Shown here: piece after piece, positions 39,886-50,889 of the stretch
How the letters are laid out: every line of letters begins with the position of its first letter
How positions within the stretch are numbered: position 1 is the first letter of the stretch
Assembly: GCA_937871915.1 (NCBI GenBank)
Contig: CALMPG010000138.1
Span: 1 to 64,000 of the forward strand
Origin: an uncultured Phycisphaerales bacterium
GTDB lineage: Bacteria; Planctomycetota; Phycisphaerae; Phycisphaerales; UBA1924
Length of the DNA stretch: 64,000 nt
Direction: 5' to 3'
Notes under the pieces: model-generated
What the model was told of the DNA's origin: nothing
What the model saw: only the letters and a program-made list of their open reading frames with translations
Database searches by the model: none
Translations under genes and position numbers: made by a program

Positions 39886-41361
39886 GTGAGTCCGACTGGT
39901 CCCAAGAGAACGCACGACGGCGGCCACGGCGCGGGCGGCTCGGACGCCGCGCATCATGGGGGCGCTCCGGACCATCCCGGCGTGGGCGTGCGCCCGACGT
40001 GGGAGCCGTGGCTGGCGTGGGCGCTGCTTCTTGTGGCCATCGGCTTTGGCGTGCTCGTCGAGTATCGCTCCGTGTACTCCGATCGCCGGCGCACCGACGC
40101 GGGGGTGTTCTTTCGGGCCGGATACGCGGCCCGGGTGGGGGCGAATCCCTACACCATTCCCGACGAGAACTTCTGGTATTTCCTCTATCCCCCGAGCGTG
40201 GCGATCGGCTTTGTGCCGCTCGCGGACCCGCCGCCGATCGCGCCCGCGGGGGAGCCCGCGCCCGCGCCGGATACCAAGACCGACCAGCGGTCGTACGTCC
40301 CGTATCCGGTCTCGGTGGCCATCTGGTACGCGATCGGCATCGCGACGCTGGTCGTGTGCGTGGAGTGTCTGAGCCGTGCCCTCATCGGCGGCGCCGCCGA
40401 TCCCCGCGTGCGGGCCCTGCGACCCAGCCAGGGCGGGTGGTGGAACATCCGGCTCTGGCCGCTGCTCATGGCCCTGCCCGATGTGCTCAGCACGCTCTCG
40501 CGCGGGCAGATCAACCTTCTCGTGCTCGCGTGCATCAGCGCTGGGGTGCTGCTCATGAGCCGGGCCAGGTGGTTCTGGGCGGGCTTCCTGCTCTCGGCGG
40601 CGGCGTGCATCAAGGTGATCCCGGGGATTCTGCTCTTCGATGTGCTGACGCGCCGGGGCTGGAAGACGGTGGTGGGGTATGGTGCGTGCGGTGTGGTGAT
40701 GCTCATCGCGGTGCCGGCGGTGTACTACGGCCCGGAGCGGGCGTGGGCCTTGTCCTCCGAGTGGCTCGATCGCGTCGTCCTCGCGGGCCTGATGGGGCGC
40801 GAGGATCGCCTGCAGGCCGGCGCCGGTTTCAACGACACGGACAATCTGTCCATCCAGGGCACGCTGCACAACCTGGTGAATCTCTCCTTGCCGCGCGGCG
40901 AGCGCCCGCCGGCGGCGGAGACATGGGTGAAGATTGTTCACGTTGGAATGTCGGTCGGGCTGCTGGCGGTTACGGTCGCGATCGGAGGGTGGCGACGAAA
41001 CTCGAGGCCGATCGCGATCGAGATCATGCTGCGGACCGGCATGCTCTGCTGCGTGATGCTCATGGCCGCCCCGATGGTCCACCGGCACTACTACGCGATG
41101 CTCATGCCCGCGCTGGCGGGGCTCACGTTTGTGAACCTGATGAGGTCGAGGCTCGCGGTGCCCAATGGGTGGGGGGCGTGGCTGATCCCGCTGTATCCGG
41201 TGGTGATGTCGATCCCGCGGATGGCGCCAAACGGCGAGGGGATCTTGCGGGACCTGCCGATTCCGCTGGCGGTGAACCTGGTGGTGTGGGGGTTGTGTGC
41301 GCGGGAGTTGATGGCGGTTGGTCGCGTTGACGAGGCAAACGAAGAAGCCCCCGGCGAATGA
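39886..41361 (+). CDS. GT87 (DUF2029)-like membrane glycosyltransferase
   Basis: About 491 residues with many hydrophobic helices and the layout of polyprenyl-phosphate-dependent mannosyltransferases of the DUF2029/GT87 family. RRTDAGVFFRAGYAARVGANPYT contains the conserved acidic residue near the first loop. It is followed by FWYFLYPPSVAIGF, LSRGQINLLVLACISAGV, AGFLLSAAACIKVIPGI and NDTDNLSIQGTLHNLV. It would transfer a sugar from a lipid carrier on the outer face of the inner membrane. The N-terminus is uncertain: GTG 39886 is chosen for the nearby -10 box, and the frame is open further upstream. A terminator hairpin overlaps the stop codon. Confidence 0.72.
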   Translation: MSPTGPKRTHDGGHGAGGSDAAHHGGAPDHPGVGVRPTWEPWLAWALLLVAIGFGVLVEYRSVYSDRRRTDAGVFFRAGYAARVGANPYTIPDENFWYFLYPPSVAIGFVPLADPPPIAPAGEPAPAPDTKTDQRSYVPYPVSVAIWYAIGIATLVVCVECLSRALIGGAADPRVRALRPSQGGWWNIRLWPLLMALPDVLSTLSRGQINLLVLACISAGVLLMSRARWFWAGFLLSAAACIKVIPGILLFDVLTRRGWKTVVGYGACGVVMLIAVPAVYYGPERAWALSSEWLDRVVLAGLMGREDRLQAGAGFNDTDNLSIQGTLHNLVNLSLPRGERPPAAETWVKIVHVGMSVGLLAVTVAIGGWRRNSRPIAIEIMLRTGMLCCVMLMAAPMVHRHYYAMLMPALAGLTFVNLMRSRLAVPNGWGAWLIPLYPVVMSIPRMAPNGEGILRDLPIPLAVNLVVWGLCARELMAVGRVDEANEEAPGE

Positions 41362-41370
41362 CCGGGGGCT
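41346..41370. terminator. Hairpin between convergent glycosyltransferase and dnaK
   Basis: AGCCCCCGG and CCGGGGGCT form a perfect 9-bp stem with a 7-nt loop. The loop contains the stop codon of the glycosyltransferase gene. It lies between convergent genes and could end both transcripts, though T-runs are poor. Confidence 0.6.
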
Positions 41371-41422
41371 CTGGACATGCTCGAGTTGCACGACCTCTGG
41401 CTGACGCGAGAAGCACGCCGGC

Positions 41423-43525
<2,103 letters not shown>

Positions 43526-43590
43526 TTATCGAAACGAACGGTCGTGGGCGAGGCACTTGGATCGGGTTGTCTGCCGATCTGGCAGATGGC

Positions 43591-46062
43591 CTAGAACGGC
43601 TCGGGAATCACCTCGACCGCCTCCTCGAACTCGTCTACCCCGGGCTTGATCACCTGGGTAGGGAGTCCCTCCGGCAGCGCGGCCAGAAACATCCGGCCGT
43701 ATCGGGCCGTGGCGATCCGGGGATCCAGCACCACCACCCGGCCCCGGTCGGCCTTGCTCCGGATCAGACGGCCAAACCCCTGCTTGAATCGGATGATGGC
43801 GCGCGGAAGTGAATCCTGCATGAACGGGTTCGCCCCCGTGAGTTCGATCCGCTCGTTGCGGGCCTGCACGAGCGGGCGGTCCGGCGGCTCGAAGGGAAGG
43901 CGGGTGATGATGACGTTGCGGAGCCGGTCGCCCCGAACGTCCACGCCCTGCCAGAAACTCGCCGCCCCGAAGAGCACGCCGTCGTCCTCCTGCACGAAGC
44001 GTTTGAGAATGGCCTGTCGCGAGCCGTCGCGCCCCTGAACGAAGAGTGGCCACCCCTCGCGGGCGAATGCCGCGCGGAGCCGATCGGCGCAGGCGTACAT
44101 GGTGGCGAAGGACGTGAACAGGACGAACGCCCCGCCGTGCGTGGAGCGGAGGTGGTGGTGGATGCGATCGGAAAGAGCGTCGTTGAACGACGGCCCGCCG
44201 CGCGCCTGGGTGCGGAGGTGCTTGGGATCGGGAACGGTCAGGTCGATGATGATCTTGGCCTGTCGGCGGTAGTCGAAGGGCGAGCCGAGTTGCAGTGTGG
44301 TAGCGGTGGAGATGCCGAGGTTGGTCGAGATGTGGGCGAACGCGCCGTCGGGTCGGGCGCCGGGCCCGGGGGAGTCGTCGGCGGTCTTGGCCGCGCGGGT
44401 GGCAAGCGTCGCGCTCGTGAGGACGATGCCGGTCCGCTTGGGCGCCGCGGGCTTGTGTGCACCCGCCGTTGCCCGCGCCTGGTCGTCGGCCGAACCGCCC
44501 TCGCGGCCATCCGCGGCCGGCACGCTCTCGCCGGGGCCCGGCTCGAAGAGGTACTTCTTGAGGATGTGCGCGATCTCGATGGGCGCACACGCGAGCGTGA
44601 CGCGCGGCCCGAAGCGACGCTGCCGGACGGGCCCGCCGGTGCCGGCGTCGTCGTGGTCATCGTCGTCGCCCCCGGCGTGCACCGCCGCGCCCGCCGCCGG
44701 ACGATCCCCCTCGACCTCCACCCAATAGGCGTACAGCGGATCGCCGCGCTCGGTGAATCCGAGCGATTGCCCGATCATGGCCGCGGCACACTCGCCGATC
44801 TCGGAGGCCCGCTTGGCCAGGGCACCCAGTTCCAGCCGCTCGTTGGGATCCTCAAGCCCATCGCGGATGCGCCGGAGCGCAAGGGCGAGTTCGGCCATCG
44901 TCGGCGAGAGGGGATTGTCGATCAGGTCGGGCCGGCGCAGGCGACCGCCCCCCGCGCCGGACTGCCGCCAGAAATGCAGCAGGTCCTCGAAGAACGCCGT
45001 GCACGCGTGCTCGGCCTGCTGCACCAGCGTGAGCGCCCGATCGACCGCCCCCGCGTTGCCGATCGAGAGCGATTTCTCGAGCAGGTACCCCCGCCGACGC
45101 TTGGGCGAGTAGAGCGTGCGGAGCAGCCGCATCACGCGCGGCATGGAGAGCCCCAGCCCGAAGTGCTCGCACGCGGCATCTTCGAGGCCGTGGGCCTCGT
45201 CAAAGATCACATGGTCGTAGTTCGGGAGAATGGCCTTGATCTGGACCGTCGCGCCCCCGGGTGGCACGGACGGCTTGCCGCCCGTGTCGGGCTCGTCCTG
45301 CGCGGCGCTCGCGGTCGTGGCCGCGTGTCGCGTGCGAAGCGCAAGGTCGGAGAAGAACAGCGCGTGATTGCAGACGATGAGGTTGGCCTTCTCGAGTTCC
45401 TTCCGCGCGGCCTGATAGAAGCACTGGTCGTACTTGGGGCACTTGCGTCCCATGCAGTTGTCCGAGTCCGATCGGACATGCTCCCACACCTCGGGCCGCC
45501 GCAGCACCGGGAGCGAACTCAGCGTGCCGTCCGCCGTCGCGTAGGCCCACTCCTCGACCGCATGCAGCGAGGCCCGGGCCTCCGCGTCGGACATGATCAG
45601 ATCGGCCCGCCTCGACGCCAGGCCGAGCCGGCGGATGGAGAGGTAGTTGCCCCGCCCCTTGGCCAGCACCGGCAGCAGCGCGGGCGGAGCGACCGGTTTT
45701 CCCGGCGAGTCCGGGCCCGGCGGCGGGGACCGATTGCCCCACTCCGCCAGCGTCTCCATCAGCAGCGGGATGTCCTTGAACATCAACTGCTCCTGCAGCG
45801 CGATCGTCGAGGTGGCGATCACGACCTTCTCCCCCCGCTGGATGCACCGCAGGATGGCCGGAACCAGGTACGCGAAACTCTTTCCCACCCCCGTCCCCGC
45901 CTCGACCAGCAGCCGCTGGCGCGACTCGAACGCCGCCGCAACGGCCTCCCCCATCCGCACCTGCTCCGGGCGCGGCTCATACCCCGCGCTGCCCAGCATC
46001 GCCCGCATCAGGGCCGCGACGGGTCCGGCGGGACCAAGGATTTCGGGAACGGTCAGGGGCAC
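43591..46062 (-). CDS. DinG-like superfamily 2 DNA helicase
   Basis: An 823-residue protein. Walker A EAGTGVGKS lies near residue 55 and the DEAH box (VIFDEAHGLED) follows. A cysteine cluster CMGRKCPKYDQC precedes LIVCNHALF, typical of the iron-sulfur helicases DinG/YoaA/XPD. The C-terminal motor has VLFTSFATMYACADRL, GAASFWQGVDVRG and the QGFGRLIRSKADRG motif VI. It unwinds DNA or R-loop structures 5' to 3'. Two Asp/Gly/Pro-rich inserts (around 470-485 and 505-540) are longer than in E. coli. GTG 46062 is preferred because a TACCAT box lies 5 nt upstream. Confidence 0.87.
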   Translation of the reverse strand: MPLTVPEILGPAGPVAALMRAMLGSAGYEPRPEQVRMGEAVAAAFESRQRLLVEAGTGVGKSFAYLVPAILRCIQRGEKVVIATSTIALQEQLMFKDIPLLMETLAEWGNRSPPPGPDSPGKPVAPPALLPVLAKGRGNYLSIRRLGLASRRADLIMSDAEARASLHAVEEWAYATADGTLSSLPVLRRPEVWEHVRSDSDNCMGRKCPKYDQCFYQAARKELEKANLIVCNHALFFSDLALRTRHAATTASAAQDEPDTGGKPSVPPGGATVQIKAILPNYDHVIFDEAHGLEDAACEHFGLGLSMPRVMRLLRTLYSPKRRRGYLLEKSLSIGNAGAVDRALTLVQQAEHACTAFFEDLLHFWRQSGAGGGRLRRPDLIDNPLSPTMAELALALRRIRDGLEDPNERLELGALAKRASEIGECAAAMIGQSLGFTERGDPLYAYWVEVEGDRPAAGAAVHAGGDDDDHDDAGTGGPVRQRRFGPRVTLACAPIEIAHILKKYLFEPGPGESVPAADGREGGSADDQARATAGAHKPAAPKRTGIVLTSATLATRAAKTADDSPGPGARPDGAFAHISTNLGISTATTLQLGSPFDYRRQAKIIIDLTVPDPKHLRTQARGGPSFNDALSDRIHHHLRSTHGGAFVLFTSFATMYACADRLRAAFAREGWPLFVQGRDGSRQAILKRFVQEDDGVLFGAASFWQGVDVRGDRLRNVIITRLPFEPPDRPLVQARNERIELTGANPFMQDSLPRAIIRFKQGFGRLIRSKADRGRVVVLDPRIATARYGRMFLAALPEGLPTQVIKPGVDEFEEAVEVIPEPF

Positions 46063-46067
46063 GGCGG

Positions 46068-46073
46068 ATGGTA
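46068..46073 (-). promoter_or_regulatory. -10 box, leaderless start of the helicase gene
   Basis: TACCAT (minus strand, 46073 to 46068) ends 5 nt before GTG 46062. No ribosome-binding site is present. The same CGTACCAT string precedes the UvrD/PcrA gene. Confidence 0.5.
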
Positions 46074-46166
46074 CGAGAAGGCGGACGGGTGGGCGGCGGC
46101 CCGGCGCCGCAACAAACTCGGAATTCCCGCAACCCGTCCCCGGGAATGCCAGTACGCCCGAGTGCC

Positions 46167-46481
46167 ATGTCCATCTTCTTCACCACGGAAGATCGCGCTG
46201 TGTGCAAGTATTGTCGGCACCAGTTGCCGAGGTACTCGATGAGCGGCCATTGCCCGCATTGCCGCCACTGGTACGCCGTTGAGCGGGCGACGGTCGCGCC
46301 GGGCCGACTGCGGGCCATCGCCCTGGTGCGGAAGTCCAGGCCCATCTCCCTCGGGCGGGTCTCGGGTGTCTGGTCGCCGATCGCGGCCGTCGGATTCGTG
46401 CTCGGCAACGCCGCCATCCTCATCATCGTCGGACGCATGGCCCTCCGATCGCTCTGGCACGCGTGTGGAATGACGTGGTAG
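46167..46481 (+). CDS. Small zinc-ribbon membrane protein
   Basis: A 104-residue protein. The N-terminal CKYCRHQLPRYSMSGHCPHC forms a CxxC...CxxC zinc ribbon, and a membrane helix follows (WSPIAAVGFVLGNAAILIIVG). It resembles the other zinc-ribbon membrane proteins in the window, but with the ribbon at the N-terminus. An in-frame ATG at 46146 would add seven residues. The function is unknown. Confidence 0.6.
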   Translation: MSIFFTTEDRAVCKYCRHQLPRYSMSGHCPHCRHWYAVERATVAPGRLRAIALVRKSRPISLGRVSGVWSPIAAVGFVLGNAAILIIVGRMALRSLWHACGMTW

Positions 46482-46511
46482 CGGTGGGGGGGAAATGGTG
46501 GGAGTTGGGGG

Positions 46512-47360
46512 TCATCGTTCGCGCGCCACGCCCAGCGGCACCCGCGCCGGCTCCCCGTCCTTGCGCGGATACAGGCGCGGCGTGCGCGTCGTCTTCTCCA
46601 GAATCACCAGCCGCCCCGTCGGCGTCTCGCTCGTCTGCACGTGCCGAAGGCCGATCAGGCCCAGCGCCCTGGCCGTCTCGGCGAGTTCCGCCTCCGCCTT
46701 GGCGCCCTTCACCGCGATGACGATACCGTGGGGGCGGACGAGCGGGCCGCAGAGTTCGGCCACAATCGCCAAATGCCCGAGAGCCCGGGCGATGGCCGCG
46801 TCGTAGCGCTCGCGATGGACCTTGTGCTCCTGCCCGATCACTTCGGCCCGGGTCTGCAGCACGCGGGCGTTGCCCAGCCCAAGATCGCGAATCGCCCGCC
46901 TCAGGAACGCCACCTTCTTGCCGGTGGACTCCACCATCGTGAACCGAACGTCGGGCATGACGATGGCCAGCGGAATCGCCGGGACGCCCCCGCCCGAGCC
47001 GATATCCACCACGGAAAGGGGATGGGCGACGGCTGGTGCGCCGGCCGCCGTCGGCGCGGCCGTCCGCTCGTCCGCGTCGTTGCGGGCCTTGGCCGACGCT
47101 TCGCCTTGCAGCGATGCCAGCACCGGCACCAGCGACAACGCATCGAGGATGTGCTTGGTCCACGCCTGTGTCGGGTCGGTGATGGCCGTGAGATTCGTGG
47201 TCTCGTTGGCGTGCAGCAGCAGGGCCAGAAACCGCCCAAGGCGCTCGGTGTCGCCCGGGTCGAACTCCACCCCCAGCGCGCCGGCGGCCCCCGCAAACCC
47301 CTCCGGCGGGACCAAGGGCTCAATCGGGGCCGGGGGTTGAACTGGCTCATCTGGCGGCAT
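46512..47360 (-). CDS. rsmG: 16S rRNA (guanine-527-N7) methyltransferase RsmG
   Basis: A 282-residue protein. The SAM-binding motif VVDIGSGGGVPAIPLAI is followed by VESTGKKVAFLRRAIRDLG, the RsmG-specific segment, and YDAAIARALG. The N-terminal NETTNLTAITDPTQAWTKHILDALSLVP is also characteristic. It methylates G527 of 16S rRNA using S-adenosylmethionine. An Ala-rich insert (ARNDADERTAAPTAAGAPAV) separates the two parts. ATG 47360 has a TACCCT box 5 nt upstream. It is not next to gidA/parAB genes as it is in many bacteria. Confidence 0.93.
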   Translation of the reverse strand: MPPDEPVQPPAPIEPLVPPEGFAGAAGALGVEFDPGDTERLGRFLALLLHANETTNLTAITDPTQAWTKHILDALSLVPVLASLQGEASAKARNDADERTAAPTAAGAPAVAHPLSVVDIGSGGGVPAIPLAIVMPDVRFTMVESTGKKVAFLRRAIRDLGLGNARVLQTRAEVIGQEHKVHRERYDAAIARALGHLAIVAELCGPLVRPHGIVIAVKGAKAEAELAETARALGLIGLRHVQTSETPTGRLVILEKTTRTPRLYPRKDGEPARVPLGVARER

Positions 47361-47365
47361 GTGCG

Positions 47366-47371
47366 AGGGTA
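47366..47371 (-). promoter_or_regulatory. -10 box, leaderless start of rsmG
   Basis: TACCCT (minus strand, 47371 to 47366) ends 5 nt before ATG 47360, and no Shine-Dalgarno sequence is seen. Confidence 0.45.
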
Positions 47372-47529
47372 CGAGCCGGGGGTCGCGGGACTCTGATTTG
47401 TCACAGAATCCCCAGAAATGGGCCGCAAACAAATACCTATCATTTCTGAAATCCGGAGACTGTCACCCTAAGGTTCGCCCTTGCCCCGCACCCCGCGGGG
47501 CTGTCCGGGGTGCAACGGCGGAGTTTTCC

Positions 47530-48987
47530 ATGCTCGGGAAGGTCTTCAAGGCGTACGACATCCGCGGCACCTACCCGGACCCGCTGGACGAGAAGATGGC
47601 GTGGCAGATCGGCTTCGGAGTGAGCAAGTTCCTCCTCGCCGACGCCGCGCAGGTGGGGGAGACCAGCCCCATGATGCACAACATCGTCGTCGGGCGCGAC
47701 ATGCGCAAGAGTTCCCCGAGCCTCACCAAGTCGCTCATCCAGGGGATCAACGACCAGGGCGGGCACGTGGTGGACGTCGGGCTGGTGGACACGAGTTTCA
47801 TCTACTTCGCCGTCAACCACCTCGACTGCGCCGGCGGGGTCATGTGCACCGCCAGCCACAACCCCCCCCAGTACAACGGCTTCAAGGTCTCCAAACGCAA
47901 GGCCAAGCCCGTCGGCGAGGCCACGGGGCTCGCGGAGGTCCGCAAGCACGCGGCCATGACCGACAAGCAGACGGTCCAGTCCGCCGGCGGACGTACCGAG
48001 CAGCGCAACCTCTGGGAGGCCTACGCCCAGCACGTGCGCGCCTTCCTGGACCTCTCCCCCGACTGGGAGAAGAAGGGCAAACTGAAAATCGTCATCGACG
48101 CCTCCAACGGCATGGCCGGGACGATGATCCCGCTGGTCTTCGGCAAGAAGTCCCCCCTCGGACCCGTGCCGGGGCTGGAGATCGTCGAACTCAACTTCGA
48201 CAACTCCAAGGGCGAGTTCGTGCACGAGCCCAACCCCCTCGTGGCCTCGAATCTCCGGCAGTTGCAGGAGAAGGTCGTCTCCGTCGGGGCCGACTGCGGC
48301 TTCTGCTACGACGGCGACGCCGATCGCTGCGTCGTCGTAGACGAGCACGGCGCGGTTGTGGGGTGCGACCACCTCACGGCGGCCCTCGCGCCGTTCTTCA
48401 TCAAGAAGGCCGGCAAGGGCGCGCCGGTGGTCTACGACCTGCGCTCCACCAAGGCCGTCCCCGAGGACATCGCCAAGGCCGGCGGCGTCCCCATCCGTAG
48501 CCGCGTCGGCCACGTGTTCATGAAGGCCGTGATGGCGGAGAAGGGGGCGATCTTCGGCGGGGAGGTCTCCGGCCACTTCTACTTCCGCGACAACTTCAAC
48601 GCCGACTCGGGCGCCATCGCCATGTGCACGGTGCTCACCATGCTCAAGGCCACCGGCAAGAGGATGAGCCAGCTCGTCGCGCCCGCCAAGCGCTACGCCC
48701 AGTCCGGCGAGATCAACTACACCATCGAGGACAAGGACGGCGCGCTGGCGAACCTGCACAAGACGCTCCTGGCCTGGTGCCCCGCCGCCCACGTCGACGA
48801 GCTCGACGGCGTCACCATCGACGCCTTCGAGAAGTCCGCCTCCCACCACGGCGGCTGGTGGTGCAACGTCCGCAAGAGCAACACCGAGCCGTTGCTCCGC
48901 CTGAACCTCGAGGCCAAGGACAAGAAAACGCTCGATACCATGCTCGGCAAGATCTCCCCGCTCCTGGGCATCCGCGTCGATCACTGA
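47530..48987 (+). CDS. Phosphomannomutase/phosphoglucomutase
   Basis: A 485-residue alpha-D-phosphohexomutase. The N-terminal KAYDIRGTYPD is followed by the active-site CTASHNPPQYNGFK with phosphoserine Ser109, metal loop YDGDADRC, sugar-binding GGEVSGHFYF, and phosphate loop KSNTEPLLRLNLEA. It interconverts hexose-1- and hexose-6-phosphates for glycan and nucleotide-sugar synthesis. GGAG lies 6 nt before ATG 47530. A GC hairpin (47488-47514) sits just upstream of the ribosome site. Substrate preference between mannose and glucose cannot be told from sequence. Confidence 0.93.
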   Translation: MLGKVFKAYDIRGTYPDPLDEKMAWQIGFGVSKFLLADAAQVGETSPMMHNIVVGRDMRKSSPSLTKSLIQGINDQGGHVVDVGLVDTSFIYFAVNHLDCAGGVMCTASHNPPQYNGFKVSKRKAKPVGEATGLAEVRKHAAMTDKQTVQSAGGRTEQRNLWEAYAQHVRAFLDLSPDWEKKGKLKIVIDASNGMAGTMIPLVFGKKSPLGPVPGLEIVELNFDNSKGEFVHEPNPLVASNLRQLQEKVVSVGADCGFCYDGDADRCVVVDEHGAVVGCDHLTAALAPFFIKKAGKGAPVVYDLRSTKAVPEDIAKAGGVPIRSRVGHVFMKAVMAEKGAIFGGEVSGHFYFRDNFNADSGAIAMCTVLTMLKATGKRMSQLVAPAKRYAQSGEINYTIEDKDGALANLHKTLLAWCPAAHVDELDGVTIDAFEKSASHHGGWWCNVRKSNTEPLLRLNLEAKDKKTLDTMLGKISPLLGIRVDH

Positions 48988-48988
48988 A

Positions 48989-49070
48989 CAGAGGCCCGGG
49001 CGCAAGCCCGGGCACGGTCTCGCGTTCAGCACACGCCGTTCACGTGCCCGGGCTTGCGCCCGGGCCTCTG
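48989..49070. repeat. Family B: perfect 28-bp inverted repeat
   Basis: Arms 48989-49016 and 49043-49070 are exact reverse complements (GAGGCCCGGGCGCAAGCCC... in the left arm) with a 26-nt loop. It lies between the phosphomutase stop and the ATPase start. Each arm is itself a GC palindrome, and a single copy of the arm is at 25929-25957. Confidence 0.92.
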
Positions 49071-49077
49071 AAGAGCC

Positions 49078-50712
49078 ATGAACCTCAACCAGTTCCTCGA
49101 CCACTGGAAGATCGCCGAAAACCCCTTCCGGGGCGAGGAGGCCCGTCAGGACCCCGTGTTCCTCCGGCTTGAGGCCGCCAGCCAGGCCGGCACCGGCGGC
49201 GTCGCCGCCGCGGCGGACATCCCCGCCCCCGTCTCGACGGGCATGATCTCGCACTCCGACTTCGAGAAAATCGCCGGCGACATCTCACGCCCCTCCACGG
49301 CCATCGTCTTCGGCGAAAAAGGAAGCGGCAAGACCGCCATCCGCCTGCAACTCGCCGACCGCCTCGCCGCCTACAACGCCCAGCACCCCACGGCCCGCTG
49401 CCTCTGGATCGGCTACGACGACCTCAACCCCATCCTCGGGCGCTATTGCGAACGGGCCAAGGTCGAGAAGAAGCCCAATCTCACCGACACGCTCGCCAAA
49501 CTCCGGCTGGTGGACCACATCGACGCGATCCTCACGCTGGCCGTCCCCGCGCTGGTGGACGCGATGCTCAGGGAGAACACGGTGCGCACCGGCGCGCCGC
49601 CGGTCTCCATCTCGCTCCCCGAGGAGCCGAAGAAGATCGTCAAGAAGATGGACGCCCCCACGCGCCGCGACCTGCTCGTCCTGCAGACGGCCTACGACCG
49701 CCCCGACGCCCCCGTCGGCGCCGAGGTGCGCACGCACCGCCTCCGCCGCATGCTCCGCATCGTCCCCCCCTTCGGCTCCATGGTCTGGACGACCCTCGTG
49801 CTCGTCGGGTGGATCCCCGCCGCGGTCTACGGCTACGTCGAGTGGAGCGCCGGCAGGATCAGCCTCGATCCCGCGATGATGACCCACATGGAGAACCCCC
49901 TCTGGTGGATCGCGGGCCTGCTCTTCCTCTACCTGCTCATCCTGCTCAAGCGGGCCGTCTACGACCGCCTCAAGTACATCACCCTCGGCCACCGCCTGCG
50001 CAAGCAGATCCGCGTGAGCGTGCGCAGCGACTCCAGCTACGGACGCTCCCTGCGCGTCATCCCCCGCGCCCTGGTGGACTCGAGCGTCCTGCCCATGACC
50101 GGTTCCGACGAGACCCGCTACGCCATGCTCGAGCGCCTCCGTCGGGTGCTCCGCCACGCCGGCTACGAGAGCGCGGTCGTCGTCATGGACCGCGTGGACG
50201 AGCCCACGCTCATCGCCGGCGACCCGGACCGCATGAAGGCCGTCGTCTGGCCCATCCTCCACAACAAGTTCCTGCAACTCCCCGGCCTGGGCATCAAGAT
50301 GCTCCTGCCCATCGAACTCCGCCACGCCCTCTTCCGCGAATCGGCCGCCTTCTTCCAGGAGGCCCGCCTGGACAAGCAGAACCTCGTCGAGCGCCTCGGC
50401 TGGACCGGCTCCATGCTCTACGACATGTGCAACCAGCGCCTCCAGGCCTGCCGCGCCCAGGGGGCCCCGCCCCTGGGCCTCATCGACCTCTTCGGCGACG
50501 ACGTCACCAAGCAGGACGTCATCGACGCCCTCGACCAGATGCACCAGCCCCGCGACGCCTTCAAGCTCCTCTACCAGTGCTTCGTGGACCACTGCGCCAG
50601 CGTCACCAGCGACCAGGCCCAGTGGCGCATCCCCCGCGCCACGCTCGAGACCGTCAAGAAAGCCCAGGTCGAGCGCGTCAAGCAACTCCACCGCGGCATC
50701 CGCCCGGCCTGA
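49078..50712 (+). CDS. Membrane-anchored P-loop ATPase
   Basis: A 544-residue protein. It begins with WKIAENPFRGEEA, like ExeA/KAP-type ATPases. Walker A GEKGSGKT lies at 79-86, two membrane helices near 236-257 and 272-294, and a Walker B-like VVVMDRVDE near 367-375. The helices interrupt the nucleotide-binding domain as in KAP NTPases. The function is unknown; this class often organises membrane-bound complexes. The start codon lies 8 nt after the family B inverted repeat, and no strong Shine-Dalgarno sequence is seen, so mRNA folding could affect its translation. Confidence 0.7.
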   Translation: MNLNQFLDHWKIAENPFRGEEARQDPVFLRLEAASQAGTGGVAAAADIPAPVSTGMISHSDFEKIAGDISRPSTAIVFGEKGSGKTAIRLQLADRLAAYNAQHPTARCLWIGYDDLNPILGRYCERAKVEKKPNLTDTLAKLRLVDHIDAILTLAVPALVDAMLRENTVRTGAPPVSISLPEEPKKIVKKMDAPTRRDLLVLQTAYDRPDAPVGAEVRTHRLRRMLRIVPPFGSMVWTTLVLVGWIPAAVYGYVEWSAGRISLDPAMMTHMENPLWWIAGLLFLYLLILLKRAVYDRLKYITLGHRLRKQIRVSVRSDSSYGRSLRVIPRALVDSSVLPMTGSDETRYAMLERLRRVLRHAGYESAVVVMDRVDEPTLIAGDPDRMKAVVWPILHNKFLQLPGLGIKMLLPIELRHALFRESAAFFQEARLDKQNLVERLGWTGSMLYDMCNQRLQACRAQGAPPLGLIDLFGDDVTKQDVIDALDQMHQPRDAFKLLYQCFVDHCASVTSDQAQWRIPRATLETVKKAQVERVKQLHRGIRPA

Positions 50713-50889
50713 CAGGCCCCGGGGTCCGCTCCGGGATTGGTCCGATAGGCCCGGCCGCGCAACCCTCACAGGCTCCCCCGGCGCTGCCGTGACGCAACGT
50801 CCGACCCCGCCCCGTCGGGCCGGCCCAAGCCCCGCCCGCGGAGTGCCGAACTCAGTGGACCAGCCGACCCGACTCGGCCGGGTCCACCC

